The position numbers were made by a program, and so were the translations under genes. Shown here piece by piece: positions 24,527-33,423 of a stretch of DNA of 64,000 nucleotides. The DNA comes from Olleya sediminilitoris (GTDB lineage: Bacteria; Bacteroidota; Bacteroidia; Flavobacteriales; Flavobacteriaceae), in the NCBI RefSeq assembly GCF_016785945.1, contig NZ_JAEMEF010000001.1:1-64000 (forward strand). The letters are read 5' to 3'. Each line of letters opens with the position of its first letter. Positions within the stretch are counted from its first letter, which is position 1. The notes beneath the pieces are model-generated. The model made no database searches, was not told the DNA's origin, and saw only the letters and a program-made list of their open reading frames with translations.

Positions 24527-25210
24527 TTATTCTACAAATTTATAGCCTACACCTTTTACGGTTTTAAAGCTGTCGTCTCCAATTTTTTCTCGTAGTTTTC
24601 TAATGTGTACATCAATTGTACGTCCACCTACAACCACCTCGTTACCCCAAACACGATCTAGTATGTCTTCTCTTTTAAAAACTTTACCTGGTTTAGAGGC
24701 TAACAAAGATAATAGTTCAAACTCTTTTCTTGGCAAAATTATTTCGTTTCCTTCTAAAACAATTTTATATTCTTCTCTATTAATAACAAGATTGCCAATA
24801 GTTACTAAAGATTTGGCACCATCTTCTGACTTTAAACGTCTTAATAATGCTTTAACCTTACTAACTAATACTTTTGGTTTAATTGGCTTTGTTATATAGT
24901 CATCTGCTCCAGCATCAAATCCTGCTACTTGGGAGTAATCTTCACCACGTGCTGTCAAAAATGTAATTATAGTTGCACTTAATTCTGGTATTTTCCTAAT
25001 AGCTTCACAAGCTTCAATCCCATCCATTTCTGGCATCATTACGTCTAAAATGATTAATTGAGGTTTTTCTTTTTTAGCTTTTTTGACTGCCTCGACACCA
25101 TTTTTAGCTGTAGTTACTTGATAGCCTTCATTAGTTAAATTATAACCAACAATTTCTAAAATATCTGGCTCATCATCTACTAAAAGGATTTTAATATCTT
25201 TTTTGTTCAT
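24527..25210 (-). CDS. OmpR/PhoB-family response regulator
   Basis: 227 residues. Receiver domain with acidic pocket Asp12-Asp13 and phospho-acceptor Asp56 (LIILDVMMPEMDG), switch Thr in FLTARGE, and Lys near residue 107 (YITKPIKP). The C-terminal winged-helix DNA-binding domain has LPRKEFELLSLLASKPGKVFKREDILDRVWG. First gene of the pair with the kinase at 23490-24524. A pair of TAACAT direct repeats 11 bases apart lies upstream and may be its own operator. Confidence 0.94.
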   Translation of the reverse strand: MNKKDIKILLVDDEPDILEIVGYNLTNEGYQVTTAKNGVEAVKKAKKEKPQLIILDVMMPEMDGIEACEAIRKIPELSATIITFLTARGEDYSQVAGFDAGADDYITKPIKPKVLVSKVKALLRRLKSEDGAKSLVTIGNLVINREEYKIVLEGNEIILPRKEFELLSLLASKPGKVFKREDILDRVWGNEVVVGGRTIDVHIRKLREKIGDDSFKTVKGVGYKFVE

Positions 25211-25296
25211 GGAATTTAAACTTGAATTTACTTTATAGTTATGTTATCGTAAAGATAAAATTAATACTAAAACTTTTGATTATTTAAGTATAAATA

Positions 25297-25313
25297 ACAT
25301 TAAGATAACATGA
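25297..25313 (-). promoter_or_regulatory. Candidate response-regulator binding site
   Basis: TAACAT at 25297-25302 and again at 25308-25313 (ATGTTA-N5-ATGTTA on the minus strand), an 11-base period as in direct-repeat sites bound head-to-tail by PhoB/OmpR regulators. A further ATGTTA on the plus strand is at 25241-25246. Located 87-103 bases upstream of the regulator gene. Sequence pattern only. Confidence 0.35.
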
Positions 25314-25436
25314 GTTTAAATTAGTGCTAAATTATAATTTACAGATAATCAGGAAGTAATTAGCACATTGAAAGTCAAATAATTAAAATGATGTTATTAT
25401 AATGTAAAGATAGACTAGACCTAATTAAATCCTTAC

Positions 25437-25464
25437 TTGTAGATAAAATTTCTGTTTATATTTA
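25437..25464 (+). promoter_or_regulatory. Promoter of the first T9SS-protein gene
   Basis: TTG (25437-25439), 17 bases, then TATATTTA (25457-25464), a seven-of-eight match to TAnnTTTG. It ends 25 bases before the ATG at 25490. Confidence 0.55.
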
Positions 25465-25489
25465 CGCATTAACAACAACACAATATATT

Positions 25490-27196
25490 ATGAAAAAACT
25501 TTACTTTTTGCTTACTTTATTTATTACAACATTATCCTTTGGACAAGAACTATTAGTCAATGGAGATTTTGAATCTTGGACAGATACTACTACTCCTGAA
25601 AACTACGAATTAATACAAAGCGTAGAACAAGAGGCTACTGAAGTACATACTGGTACTTATGCTGTTAAACATACAGGAGGAACATCTAAACTTAGTCAAA
25701 CCGTAACTGGTGTAACTGCAGGAACATCTTACACTCTATCTTTATGGTATAAAATTGATGCTGGCTTTGGAGATGGAACAGATGCAAGAATCTGGAGTTA
25801 CTGGAAAGCTGGATCATCTAATATTACTGCTAATGCTGATGAATTAAGAGGTCCAAATAATGCTTATTTTGATGCTAACGGAAATGCATGGACAGAATAT
25901 ACAGTAACATTAACAGCTCCTGCTACTGCTGATACTTTTTATTTTGAAGTTAGAACCTACGGAAGTGCAGTTGTATATTGGGACGACTTTTCTTTCTTTC
26001 AAGAGGCTACTGCAGTTCCAACTTTAGGCGTTACTTCACCTAACAACGGAGACAATGTAGCTGGACCTGATGTTAATGTTGACTTGAGTGTACAAAATTT
26101 TATTGTCGCTAACGGAACTGGTGATGGTCATATCCACTATACTGTTGATGGTGGATCTGTAGTAATGAAGTATGATACTGATCCTATTATGTTAACCGGA
26201 TTAACAACTGGAGAACACACTATTAACTTAGAATTAGTGGATAATAGTCATGCACCATTAACAACACCTGTTATAGCTAGTACAACTTTTAACGTTTACG
26301 AAGTACAATCTCTTCCTTTTACAGAAAATTTTGACTACACTGCAACAGAAACCTTAGGGTCGCAAACTGCTTGGACAAATTATTTTTCTGGTGATGATGT
26401 GTTAATTGAATCTGGAAGTTTATCTTTCCCTCCTTTAGCAGGAACAGCTAACTCAATATCTTTTGATGGTTCTGGAACAGATCCTGTTGTGGATTTTACA
26501 CCTACAACAAGTGGAAGTATTTATGCTTCGTTCATGTTGAACATTACTGCATTGGATGCTGCTGCAACAGATGGTTATTTTGCTGTTTTAAGAACAGATT
26601 CTGGTAGCTATGAGTCACGTTTATGGATCTCTCCAACAGGAGCTTCTACCTATAAAATAGGAATTAGTAATGGTGCTGCATTAACACAAATTAGTGCTAC
26701 AGATTTAAATGTTGGAGACACTAATTTTATTGTTTTTAATTATGATATTGACAATAACATGGTAAATGCATGGGTTAATCCTATTCCTGGAGGAATTGAG
26801 CCTACTGCAGATTTATCTGAAGCATCTACAAGTACAGCTAACACGTTTTCACAGTTTTTAATCCGTCAGGATAGTGCAACAGAAACTCCGTTTATGATAA
26901 TGGATGAATTAAAAATAGCTACAACATGGAATGATGCTACCTTAAGTACAAAAACATTTGAAGTTGTAGAAAATTTTAACATTTATCCTAACCCAACTAA
27001 TACTGGAACAGTTACTATTACCACAAAAAACAACACAACTATTGCAGTAACAGTATTTAATGTTTTAGGTAAACAAGTATTATCTCAAACTATCCAGAAT
27101 AATAGTTTAGATGTTTCTAACCTAACTACAGGAGTTTATATTTTAAAACTTAATCAAGAAGGTACTATCTCTACTAAACGTTTAGTAGTACAATAA
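25490..27196 (+). CDS. Secreted T9SS protein with carbohydrate-binding-like domain
   Basis: 568 residues. The signal peptide MKKLYFLLTLFITTLSFGQ is followed by a jelly-roll domain (about 20-170) starting ELLVNGDFESW and ending YWDDFSFFQE, the CBM4/9-like or galactose-binding-like pattern. Next come an Ig-like segment (about 175-270) and another beta-rich domain (about 275-490). Residues from about 497 form a type A T9SS sorting domain (NIYPNPTNTGTVTI ... GVYILKL ... KRLVVQ). It is exported by Sec, then across the outer membrane by T9SS. No catalytic domain is recognised. Its signal peptide, first domain and C-terminus resemble the next gene's product. Ends at a strong terminator. Confidence 0.85.
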   Translation: MKKLYFLLTLFITTLSFGQELLVNGDFESWTDTTTPENYELIQSVEQEATEVHTGTYAVKHTGGTSKLSQTVTGVTAGTSYTLSLWYKIDAGFGDGTDARIWSYWKAGSSNITANADELRGPNNAYFDANGNAWTEYTVTLTAPATADTFYFEVRTYGSAVVYWDDFSFFQEATAVPTLGVTSPNNGDNVAGPDVNVDLSVQNFIVANGTGDGHIHYTVDGGSVVMKYDTDPIMLTGLTTGEHTINLELVDNSHAPLTTPVIASTTFNVYEVQSLPFTENFDYTATETLGSQTAWTNYFSGDDVLIESGSLSFPPLAGTANSISFDGSGTDPVVDFTPTTSGSIYASFMLNITALDAAATDGYFAVLRTDSGSYESRLWISPTGASTYKIGISNGAALTQISATDLNVGDTNFIVFNYDIDNNMVNAWVNPIPGGIEPTADLSEASTSTANTFSQFLIRQDSATETPFMIMDELKIATTWNDATLSTKTFEVVENFNIYPNPTNTGTVTITTKNNTTIAVTVFNVLGKQVLSQTIQNNSLDVSNLTTGVYILKLNQEGTISTKRLVVQ

Positions 27197-27220
27197 AAGG
27201 CTATATTAAGCTATTGTTAA

Positions 27221-27256
27221 AAGAGTTATCTACCATTAGATAACTCTTTTTTTTTA
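27221..27256 (+). terminator. Strong intrinsic terminator
   Basis: A 12-base perfect stem (AAGAGTTATCTA with TAGATAACTCTT), four-base loop and a run of eight further T on the plus strand, 25 bases beyond the T9SS-protein stop. Confidence 0.92.
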
Positions 27257-27290
27257 ATTAGATTTGAGACCAATATAAACAACACTTAAT

Positions 27291-28049
27291 ATGAAAAAAC
27301 TTTACTTTTTTACTTTTTTACTTATTACTTCATTTAGTTTTGCTCAACAAAACGTAACTGCAAATGGAGGTTTCGAAACCTTTACAGGAACAACTCCTGA
27401 CGGTTGGACATTAATAGACTCTGGAATAGATACAGACGAGGAAACAACTATTATTAATGAAGGATCAAAATCACTAAAAGTTACTGTTAACACAGGAACT
27501 CAAGGGAGTACTGATTTTAGACAAGAAATTACAGTTGTAAACGCACTTGAATATACTGTTTCTGTGGACGTATATCATCCATCTGGTGATAATGATGCAA
27601 GAGCAAGATTATATGTCGATGGTTACACTGTTTACTCTGACCCATCTATTACTGATGCTTGGCAAACCATCACAACAACGTATACAGCAACTGCAGACGA
27701 AGTGATTGAAGTTGGTTTACGTTTTTATGATGTAACAGGATTTGATGGCTCTTCTGTAATGTACATTGACAATTACCAAGTAATAGACCCAACTGTATTA
27801 TCTACTGACACATTCAAAACTAGTGATTTTTCAATATATCCAAATCCTGCAACAACAGGATTTGTAAACATTAAAACAACAAACAACCAACCAATAGCTG
27901 TTGCTGCTTATGATGTTTTAGGTAAACAAGTTATTAATACAGCTGTAACTGCAAACCGTTTAGATGTTTCTTCTTTAACATCTGGAGTATACATTTTAAA
28001 ATTAACACAAGAAGGCGCTACAACTACTAAAAAACTAGTAATTAAATAA
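27291..28049 (+). CDS. Secreted T9SS protein, short paralogue of the preceding gene
   Basis: 252 residues: signal peptide ending SFAQ, one CBM-like jelly-roll domain (about 20-165, NGGFETFTG ... VMYIDNYQV), and a type A T9SS sorting domain (FSIYPNPATTGFVNI ... GVYILKL ... KKLVIK). It is a cut-down version of the upstream 568-residue protein, keeping the first and last domains and lacking the middle 300 residues. Each gene has its own terminator, so they are probably transcribed separately. It probably binds a polysaccharide at the cell surface, by analogy to the fold only. Confidence 0.85.
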   Translation: MKKLYFFTFLLITSFSFAQQNVTANGGFETFTGTTPDGWTLIDSGIDTDEETTIINEGSKSLKVTVNTGTQGSTDFRQEITVVNALEYTVSVDVYHPSGDNDARARLYVDGYTVYSDPSITDAWQTITTTYTATADEVIEVGLRFYDVTGFDGSSVMYIDNYQVIDPTVLSTDTFKTSDFSIYPNPATTGFVNIKTTNNQPIAVAAYDVLGKQVINTAVTANRLDVSSLTSGVYILKLTQEGATTTKKLVIK

Positions 28050-28069
28050 GCGTTCTGTTTTATTATTTT

Positions 28070-28100
28070 AAAAGCGTTGCTATTAGCAACGCTTTTTTAT
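28070..28100 (+). terminator. Intrinsic terminator
   Basis: Arms AAAGCGTTGC and GCAACGCTTT around TATTA, followed by T residues on the plus strand, 21 bases after the stop of the short T9SS gene. Confidence 0.88.
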
Positions 28101-28106
28101 TTTATA

Positions 28107-28114
28107 TACTTTTG
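28107..28114 (+). promoter_or_regulatory. -7 box of the LuxE/PaaK-like gene
   Basis: TACTTTTG, a full TAnnTTTG match, directly after the upstream terminator and 16 bases before the chosen ATG at 28131. This position argues against the earlier in-frame ATG at 28077, which lies inside the terminator hairpin. Confidence 0.6.
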
Positions 28115-28130
28115 TGTTTTATACATCAAC

Positions 28131-29108
28131 ATGGACACGACTTCCTTCTTTAATATTTCCAACGACATAGAATTTAAAAACAAGGCTTTACAGGTTTTTA
28201 AACATCAGTTTAATCATAATGCTGTATATCGTTCGTTTTGTGACTTATTGTATGTTAATTCAAGTGATGTGCATGAGTTACATGAGATTCCGTTTTTACC
28301 AATTCAGTTTTTTAAATCACGTCAAATATTAAGTTCTACCAACCCAATACAAACTACATTTACCAGTAGTGGTACCACTGGTCAAGTAACCAGCAAACAT
28401 CATGTTACCGATTTAAACCTTTACGAAACCAGCTTTAAAAAAGGCTTTAAGCATTTTTATGGTGACATTACAGACTATACTATTTTAGCTTTACTACCTA
28501 ATTATTTAGAACGTGAAGGGTCGTCTTTGGTTTACATGGTTGACCATTTAATTAAAGACTCCAAACAACCAAATAGTGGTTTTTATTTACACAATTTAAA
28601 GGAACTTAAAGACACATTAATTACACTTGATCAAGCTGGTAAAAAAGTATTATTGATAGGTGTTACATTTGCTTTATTAGATTTAATTGAATCTTATACC
28701 TTTAATTTAAAACATACCATTGTTATGGAAACTGGTGGTATGAAAGGACAACGCAAAGAGTTGATAAGAGAAGAATTGCACCAACTTTTAAAAACTGGTT
28801 TTGGTGTTGATGCCATACATAGCGAATATGGTATGACTGAATTACTAAGTCAAGGTTATAGTAAAGGTCATGGTATTTTTAATTGTCCACCATGGATGCG
28901 AATTTTAACCAGAGATCCTGAAGATGCACTGACTGTTTTTAATTATCCTAAGACAGGAGGTATTAACGTTATTGATCTAGCCAACATAAACTCTTGTAGT
29001 TTTATAGCGACCCAAGACTTAGGGAAAACTTACAATACTACTGACTTTGAAATTATTGGTCGTTTTGACGATAGCGATATTAGAGGCTGTAATTTAATGG
29101 TATTGTAA
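28131..29108 (+). CDS. LuxE/PaaK-like acyl-protein synthetase (adenylate-forming)
   Basis: 325 residues. The adenylate-forming motif TFTSSGTTGQVTSKH lies near residues 73-87 and resembles the phosphate-binding loop of LuxE and PaaK. The later segment ETGGMKGQRKELIREELHQL and the motif HSEYGMTEL, the A5-like region, also fit. LuxE-type enzymes activate a fatty acid as acyl-AMP and move it to their own cysteine. There are no LuxCDAB genes here, so the acyl substrate and acceptor are unknown. I start it at 28131 because the longer frame would begin in the preceding terminator. Confidence 0.82.
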   Translation: MDTTSFFNISNDIEFKNKALQVFKHQFNHNAVYRSFCDLLYVNSSDVHELHEIPFLPIQFFKSRQILSSTNPIQTTFTSSGTTGQVTSKHHVTDLNLYETSFKKGFKHFYGDITDYTILALLPNYLEREGSSLVYMVDHLIKDSKQPNSGFYLHNLKELKDTLITLDQAGKKVLLIGVTFALLDLIESYTFNLKHTIVMETGGMKGQRKELIREELHQLLKTGFGVDAIHSEYGMTELLSQGYSKGHGIFNCPPWMRILTRDPEDALTVFNYPKTGGINVIDLANINSCSFIATQDLGKTYNTTDFEIIGRFDDSDIRGCNLMVL

Positions 29109-29182
29109 GGACAACACATATATAACGACCAACTAATTATGAATAAGAAAAATTAGTTTTTGGTTGGTTAACTAATTGGACT

Positions 29183-29215
29183 AAAAAAAGCCTGCTTAAG
29201 TTAAGCAGGCTTTTT
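29183..29215. terminator. Bidirectional terminator between convergent genes
   Basis: AAAAAGCCTGCTTAA and TTAAGCAGGCTTTTT form a near-perfect palindrome with A and T tracts on both sides. It serves the LuxE-like gene (plus) and tyrS (minus). Confidence 0.9.
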
Positions 29216-29238
29216 GTGTATTATAAGTATTAAGTTTT

Positions 29239-30549
29239 TTAATTAACTTTAATAATAAAAGTACTTTTCTTACCTCTATTAATAACAACGTACTTGTTGT
29301 TTATTAAATCATCGGTAGTTATTGTATAATCGTCTTTAACTTTGTCTTTATTTACAGATACCGAATTTTCTTTTAAAGCACGACGCGCTTCTCCATTACT
29401 TGCTAAAAAGTTAGTTTCGGCAGATAAAGCTGCAATCATGTCTAAACCAGCTTCAATTTTATCTCTAGACACTTCGGCTTGTGGCACACCTTCAAAAACC
29501 TCCAAAAACAAGTTTTCGTTTAGTTGTTTAATTTCATTTTTAAAATCTTTACTAAATAATATACCTGTTGCTTTTTGTGCATTTTCAAATTCGTCTTTAC
29601 TGTGTACAAAAGTGGTCACCTCTTGAGCTAAACGTTTTTGTAATGCTCTAAAACCTGGGTTTTCTTTGTGTTCTGCAATTAAAGTTTCAATAGTTTCTTT
29701 ATCTAAAAAGGTGAAAATTTTGATATACTTTTCTGCATCTTCGTCTGTGGTATTTAACCAAAATTGGTAAAATTTATACACACTAGTTTTATCTGCTGTT
29801 AGCCAGACATTACCACCTTCACTTTTACCAAACTTACTTCCGTCGGCTTTAGTAATTAATGGACAAGTCATAGCATATGCTTTTGCAGTGTCGTCACCAA
29901 CATTCATACGTCTTACTAACTCTGTTCCAGTTGTGATGTTTCCCCATTGGTCACTTCCTCCCATTTGCAATTTACAATTTAGGGCTTTATGTAAATGGTA
30001 AAAATCATACCCTTGAATTAATTGGTAAGTAAACTCGGTAAAACTCATCCCTACACTACCTTCATCTCCAGATAAACGTTTTTTAACACTATCTTTTGCC
30101 ATCATGTAATTTACGGTAATACGCTTACCAACATCACGTGCAAAATCTATAAACGAAAACGACTTCATCCAATCATAGTTATTAACTAAAACTGGTGCAT
30201 TTGTATTAGTAGAGTTAAAATCTAAAAATCGCGACAATACAGCTTTTATACCAGCTACATTATGGTTAAGTGCTGCTTCATCAAGTAAGTTACGCTCGTC
30301 ACTTTTACCTGACGGATCACCAATCATACCTGTGGCACCACCAACTAAAGCAACAGGCTTATGTCCTGCTTTTTCTAGATGTACTAATAAAATTATTGGC
30401 ACTAAACTACCAATGTGTAATGAGTCTGAAGTTGGGTCAAAACCAATATAGGCTGTGGTCATTTCTTTATCCAGTTGCTCTTCGGTTCCAGGCATGATAT
30501 CGTGTACCATCCCTCTCCATCTTAATTCTTCTACAAATGCATTAGCCAT
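29239..30549 (-). CDS. tyrS: Tyrosyl-tRNA synthetase
   Basis: 436 residues, class I aminoacyl-tRNA synthetase charging tRNA-Tyr. The HIGH-type motif is in [12 protein letters not shown], tyrosine binding is in YQLIQGYDF, and the KMSKS loop reads KFGKS. The C-terminal S4 domain ends the protein. I start it at 30549 (MANAFVEEL); an earlier in-frame ATG at 30609 would add 20 residues translated from the promoter, which contains TATATTTG at 30576-30583. Confidence 0.95.
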   Translation of the reverse strand: MANAFVEELRWRGMVHDIMPGTEEQLDKEMTTAYIGFDPTSDSLHIGSLVPIILLVHLEKAGHKPVALVGGATGMIGDPSGKSDERNLLDEAALNHNVAGIKAVLSRFLDFNSTNTNAPVLVNNYDWMKSFSFIDFARDVGKRITVNYMMAKDSVKKRLSGDEGSVGMSFTEFTYQLIQGYDFYHLHKALNCKLQMGGSDQWGNITTGTELVRRMNVGDDTAKAYAMTCPLITKADGSKFGKSEGGNVWLTADKTSVYKFYQFWLNTTDEDAEKYIKIFTFLDKETIETLIAEHKENPGFRALQKRLAQEVTTFVHSKDEFENAQKATGILFSKDFKNEIKQLNENLFLEVFEGVPQAEVSRDKIEAGLDMIAALSAETNFLASNGEARRALKENSVSVNKDKVKDDYTITTDDLINNKYVVINRGKKSTFIIKVN

Positions 30550-30575
30550 TTTATTGTGTTTTATTATTGAAAAAG

Positions 30576-30583
30576 CAAATATA
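30576..30583 (-). promoter_or_regulatory. -7 box of tyrS
   Basis: TATATTTG on the minus strand, a full TAnnTTTG match, 26 bases before the chosen tyrS start. Confidence 0.65.
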
Positions 30584-30635
30584 AAAATCGTGTTATAAAC
30601 TACATACAATATCTAATATTTATTACCTTAGACCT

Positions 30636-31652
30636 ATGATTTTAGTTACAGGAGGAACAGGTTTAGTTGGCGCACATTTATTATTTAAACTTTTAAATAA
30701 AAACCAACCTGTACGTGCTATTTACAGAACTGAAAAAAAGTTTGAAACTGTTAAGCGCATTTTTAACTACTACAGTAAAACACCTGATGTTTTATTTGAT
30801 AAAATAGAATGGATTAAAGCTGATCTTAATGATATTCCTGCTTTAACCGAAGCTTTTAAGGACATAAACTATGTTTACCATTGTGCTGCATTTGTCTCTT
30901 TTGAACCTAATAAATTTGAATTGCTACGCAAAACTAATATTGAAGGTACAGCTAACATTGTCAACCTTTGTTTAGCTAATACAGTTAAAAAATTGTGCTA
31001 TGTTAGCTCAATTGCTGCAATAGGTACACCTGCTGTAAAAACCAAAACGATTACTGAAGCTAACGACTGGAATGTAGAGTTTGACAATAGTGTTTACGCG
31101 ATTACCAAATATGGTGCAGAACTGGAAGTTTGGCGTGGTACACAAGAAGGTCTTGATGCTGTAATTGTAAATCCTGGTGTTATCATTGGACCTGGAATTT
31201 GGAACTATGGTAGTGGCTCTTTAATTACTATGGTTAATAAAGGTATGCGCTATTACACAACAGGAGCAACAGGTTATGTGGATGTTAATGATGTTGTAAA
31301 TTGCATGTTATTACTACTACAAAGCGATATAGTAAACCAACGATTTATACTTGTAAGTCAAAACCTAAGTTTTAAACATTTTATTTATAAAACTGCAGAA
31401 TACCTTAAAGTTACTGCTCCTAAAAAAGAAGCCACTTCTATAATATTAGCTATTGGTTGGCGTTTGGATTGGTTATTACACAAACTTACTGGATCACGAA
31501 GAAAACTATCAAAACAAACTGCTTACAGCGCTTTATCTATCAGTAATTACAGTAACTCAAAAATAAAAACAGCCTTAAATTATAGATTTAAGACTGTTGA
31601 TTTAAGTTTAAAAGACACTGTTGGTTATTTTAAAAATGATAACAAACAGTAA
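30636..31652 (+). CDS. NAD(P)-dependent epimerase/dehydratase family protein
   Basis: 338 residues, extended SDR fold. The N-terminal nucleotide motif is VTGGTGLVGAHL (residues 4-15). The acidic residue after the second strand, the AAFVSF stretch and the catalytic YAITK around residue 153 are present. It most resembles the dihydroflavonol-4-reductase / hydroxysteroid-type SDRs. Substrate unknown. It diverges from tyrS and its stop abuts that of the convergent DUF4296 gene without a gap. Confidence 0.85.
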   Translation: MILVTGGTGLVGAHLLFKLLNKNQPVRAIYRTEKKFETVKRIFNYYSKTPDVLFDKIEWIKADLNDIPALTEAFKDINYVYHCAAFVSFEPNKFELLRKTNIEGTANIVNLCLANTVKKLCYVSSIAAIGTPAVKTKTITEANDWNVEFDNSVYAITKYGAELEVWRGTQEGLDAVIVNPGVIIGPGIWNYGSGSLITMVNKGMRYYTTGATGYVDVNDVVNCMLLLLQSDIVNQRFILVSQNLSFKHFIYKTAEYLKVTAPKKEATSIILAIGWRLDWLLHKLTGSRRKLSKQTAYSALSISNYSNSKIKTALNYRFKTVDLSLKDTVGYFKNDNKQ

Positions 31653-32072
31653 TTATTTTTTTAGATTAGCTTTTAACTTTTTATTCTTAACTGGTAATTT
31701 CTTCTTAGATTTTTCCTCCTTTTTTTGGACCTCTTTATAGTGTAATCTTAAGGCTTCAAGACTATCCTTTACACGTGTGTATATCTGATTAAAATTTTCA
31801 ATATCATAAGCATAATAATTATTACTATTTACAAATTGAAGACTGTCTATTTTATGTTTTTTATATATAAATGAATCTGGTAGGATCCCTTTATTTTCCA
31901 GTTCTCTTTTATTTATACCTTTAGCCGAAGACATAATTACAGTTTCTACCAAAACATCTACCATTTTATCTTCACTGATTAAATCATCAGGCTTTTCAGG
32001 TTTTTGCACATCATAACATGATACTAACATCAGTGTCATTAAAAGATATAATAGCTGTTGTTTTTTATACAT
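31653..32072 (-). CDS. DUF4296 lipoprotein
   Basis: 139 residues. Lipoprotein signal ending MLVSCYDV (Cys about residue 19), then the DUF4296 core with PDDLISEDKMVDVLVE and FIYKKHKIDSLQF, then a lysine-rich C-terminal tail (PVKNKKLKANLKK). Last gene of the mannosyltransferase-dihydroorotase-DUF4296 operon; two-base gap. The pyrC-DUF4296 pairing is frequent in flavobacteria from memory. Function unknown. Confidence 0.85.
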   Translation of the reverse strand: MYKKQQLLYLLMTLMLVSCYDVQKPEKPDDLISEDKMVDVLVETVIMSSAKGINKRELENKGILPDSFIYKKHKIDSLQFVNSNNYYAYDIENFNQIYTRVKDSLEALRLHYKEVQKKEEKSKKKLPVKNKKLKANLKK

Positions 32073-32074
32073 TA

Positions 32075-33421
32075 CTATCTATTAAAAGTTAATCGCTTAG
32101 CATAATTAGTCTCATAAAATTTAAAGTTTTTATAAGCTAAACCTCCATTAACAAAGGTGTGTGTTATTCTTGATTTAAAGGTCGTTCCTTCAAAAGGTGA
32201 CCAACCACATTTATATAAAATGTTATCTTTATTTACGGTCCATGGATTATTTAAATCTACAACCACTAAATCTGCAAAATAACCTTCTTTAATAAAACCA
32301 CGTTTTTCTACCTCAAATAAAATAGCTGGATTATGACAAAATTTTTCTACTATTTTCTCTATTGTAATATCACCATCATGATACATTTCTAATAAAGCAG
32401 GTAATGCGTGTTGTACTAAAGGTCCTCCAGAAGGTGCTGACGTATATACATTTGATTTTTCTTCAAAAGTATGAGGTGCATGATCTGTAGCAATGACATC
32501 AATTTTATCATCTAATAAAGCTTTTAATAACTGTGCTCTATCTTTTTCGGTTTTAACTGCAGGATTCCATTTAATAAACGTCCCTTTTTCGTCATAATCT
32601 TTATCACTAAACCAAAGATGATGTATACAAACTTCAGCTGTAATTTTTTTATCTTTTAATGGTGTTTTATTATCAAACAATGCTGTTTCTTTTCCTGTAG
32701 ATAGATGAAAAACATGTAATCTAGCTCCTGTTTTTTTAGCTAATTCTATAGCTTTTGAAGACGAAATGTAACACGCCTCTTCACTTCTTATAACAGGATG
32801 AAAACGCACAGGTATATCATCTCCATAACGTTCTTTATAAATCTCAAAGTTAGCTTTTATAGTCGCTTCGTCCTCACAATGCACCGAAATTAATAGATCA
32901 GTACTTTTAAAAATCTTTTCTAAAACTTCTGGATTATCTACTAACATGTTTCCTGTAGACGACCCTAAAAATAGTTTTAAACCAGCAACTTCCTTTTTAT
33001 TGACTTTTAAAATCTCGTCTAAATTATCATTAGTTCCACCAAACATAAACGAATAGTTTGCCCAAGCCTTTTTTGAAGCTATTTCAAATTTCTCGTTTAA
33101 TTTTTCAATGGTTGTAGTTTGTGGTTTTGTATTAGGCATTTCTATAAATGAAGTAATACCTCCTGCTATTGCAGCTCTTGACTCGGTTTCAATATTAGCT
33201 TTTTGTGTTAAACCTGGTTCTCTAAAATGAACTTGATCATCAATTGCTCCAGGAATAACATATTTTCCTTCAGCATCAAACACATTAACATCTGCCGATT
33301 TTGGACTAATTGATTGATCTATTTTAGTTATAATATCACCTTCAATTAAAATGTCTCCATTAAAAATTGTGCCTTCATTAACTATTTTGGCATTCTTTAT
33401 AAGTGTTTTTCGATTTTGCAT
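32075..33421 (-). CDS. pyrC: Dihydroorotase (class I amidohydrolase)
   Basis: 448 residues. Amidohydrolase of pyrimidine synthesis, carbamoyl-aspartate to dihydroorotate. Visible metal-site elements are VHFREPG (residues 64-70), a candidate carbamylated Lys in AGLKLFLGSS, VHCEDE, HVFHLST and ATDHAPH. The first motif reads DDQVHFR where most dihydroorotases have DxHVHFR, so one zinc-binding His is Gln here. I recall the same change in other Bacteroidota enzymes. Allantoinase or hydantoinase activity cannot be fully excluded. Two-base gaps on both sides; no other pyr genes adjacent. Confidence 0.88.
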   Translation of the reverse strand: MQNRKTLIKNAKIVNEGTIFNGDILIEGDIITKIDQSISPKSADVNVFDAEGKYVIPGAIDDQVHFREPGLTQKANIETESRAAIAGGITSFIEMPNTKPQTTTIEKLNEKFEIASKKAWANYSFMFGGTNDNLDEILKVNKKEVAGLKLFLGSSTGNMLVDNPEVLEKIFKSTDLLISVHCEDEATIKANFEIYKERYGDDIPVRFHPVIRSEEACYISSSKAIELAKKTGARLHVFHLSTGKETALFDNKTPLKDKKITAEVCIHHLWFSDKDYDEKGTFIKWNPAVKTEKDRAQLLKALLDDKIDVIATDHAPHTFEEKSNVYTSAPSGGPLVQHALPALLEMYHDGDITIEKIVEKFCHNPAILFEVEKRGFIKEGYFADLVVVDLNNPWTVNKDNILYKCGWSPFEGTTFKSRITHTFVNGGLAYKNFKFYETNYAKRLTFNR

Positions 33422-33423
33422 TT

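Noticed and set aside
28077-28130. Upstream ATG of the LuxE/PaaK-like gene
   Set aside because: It lies inside a terminator hairpin and before the -7 box at 28107-28114.
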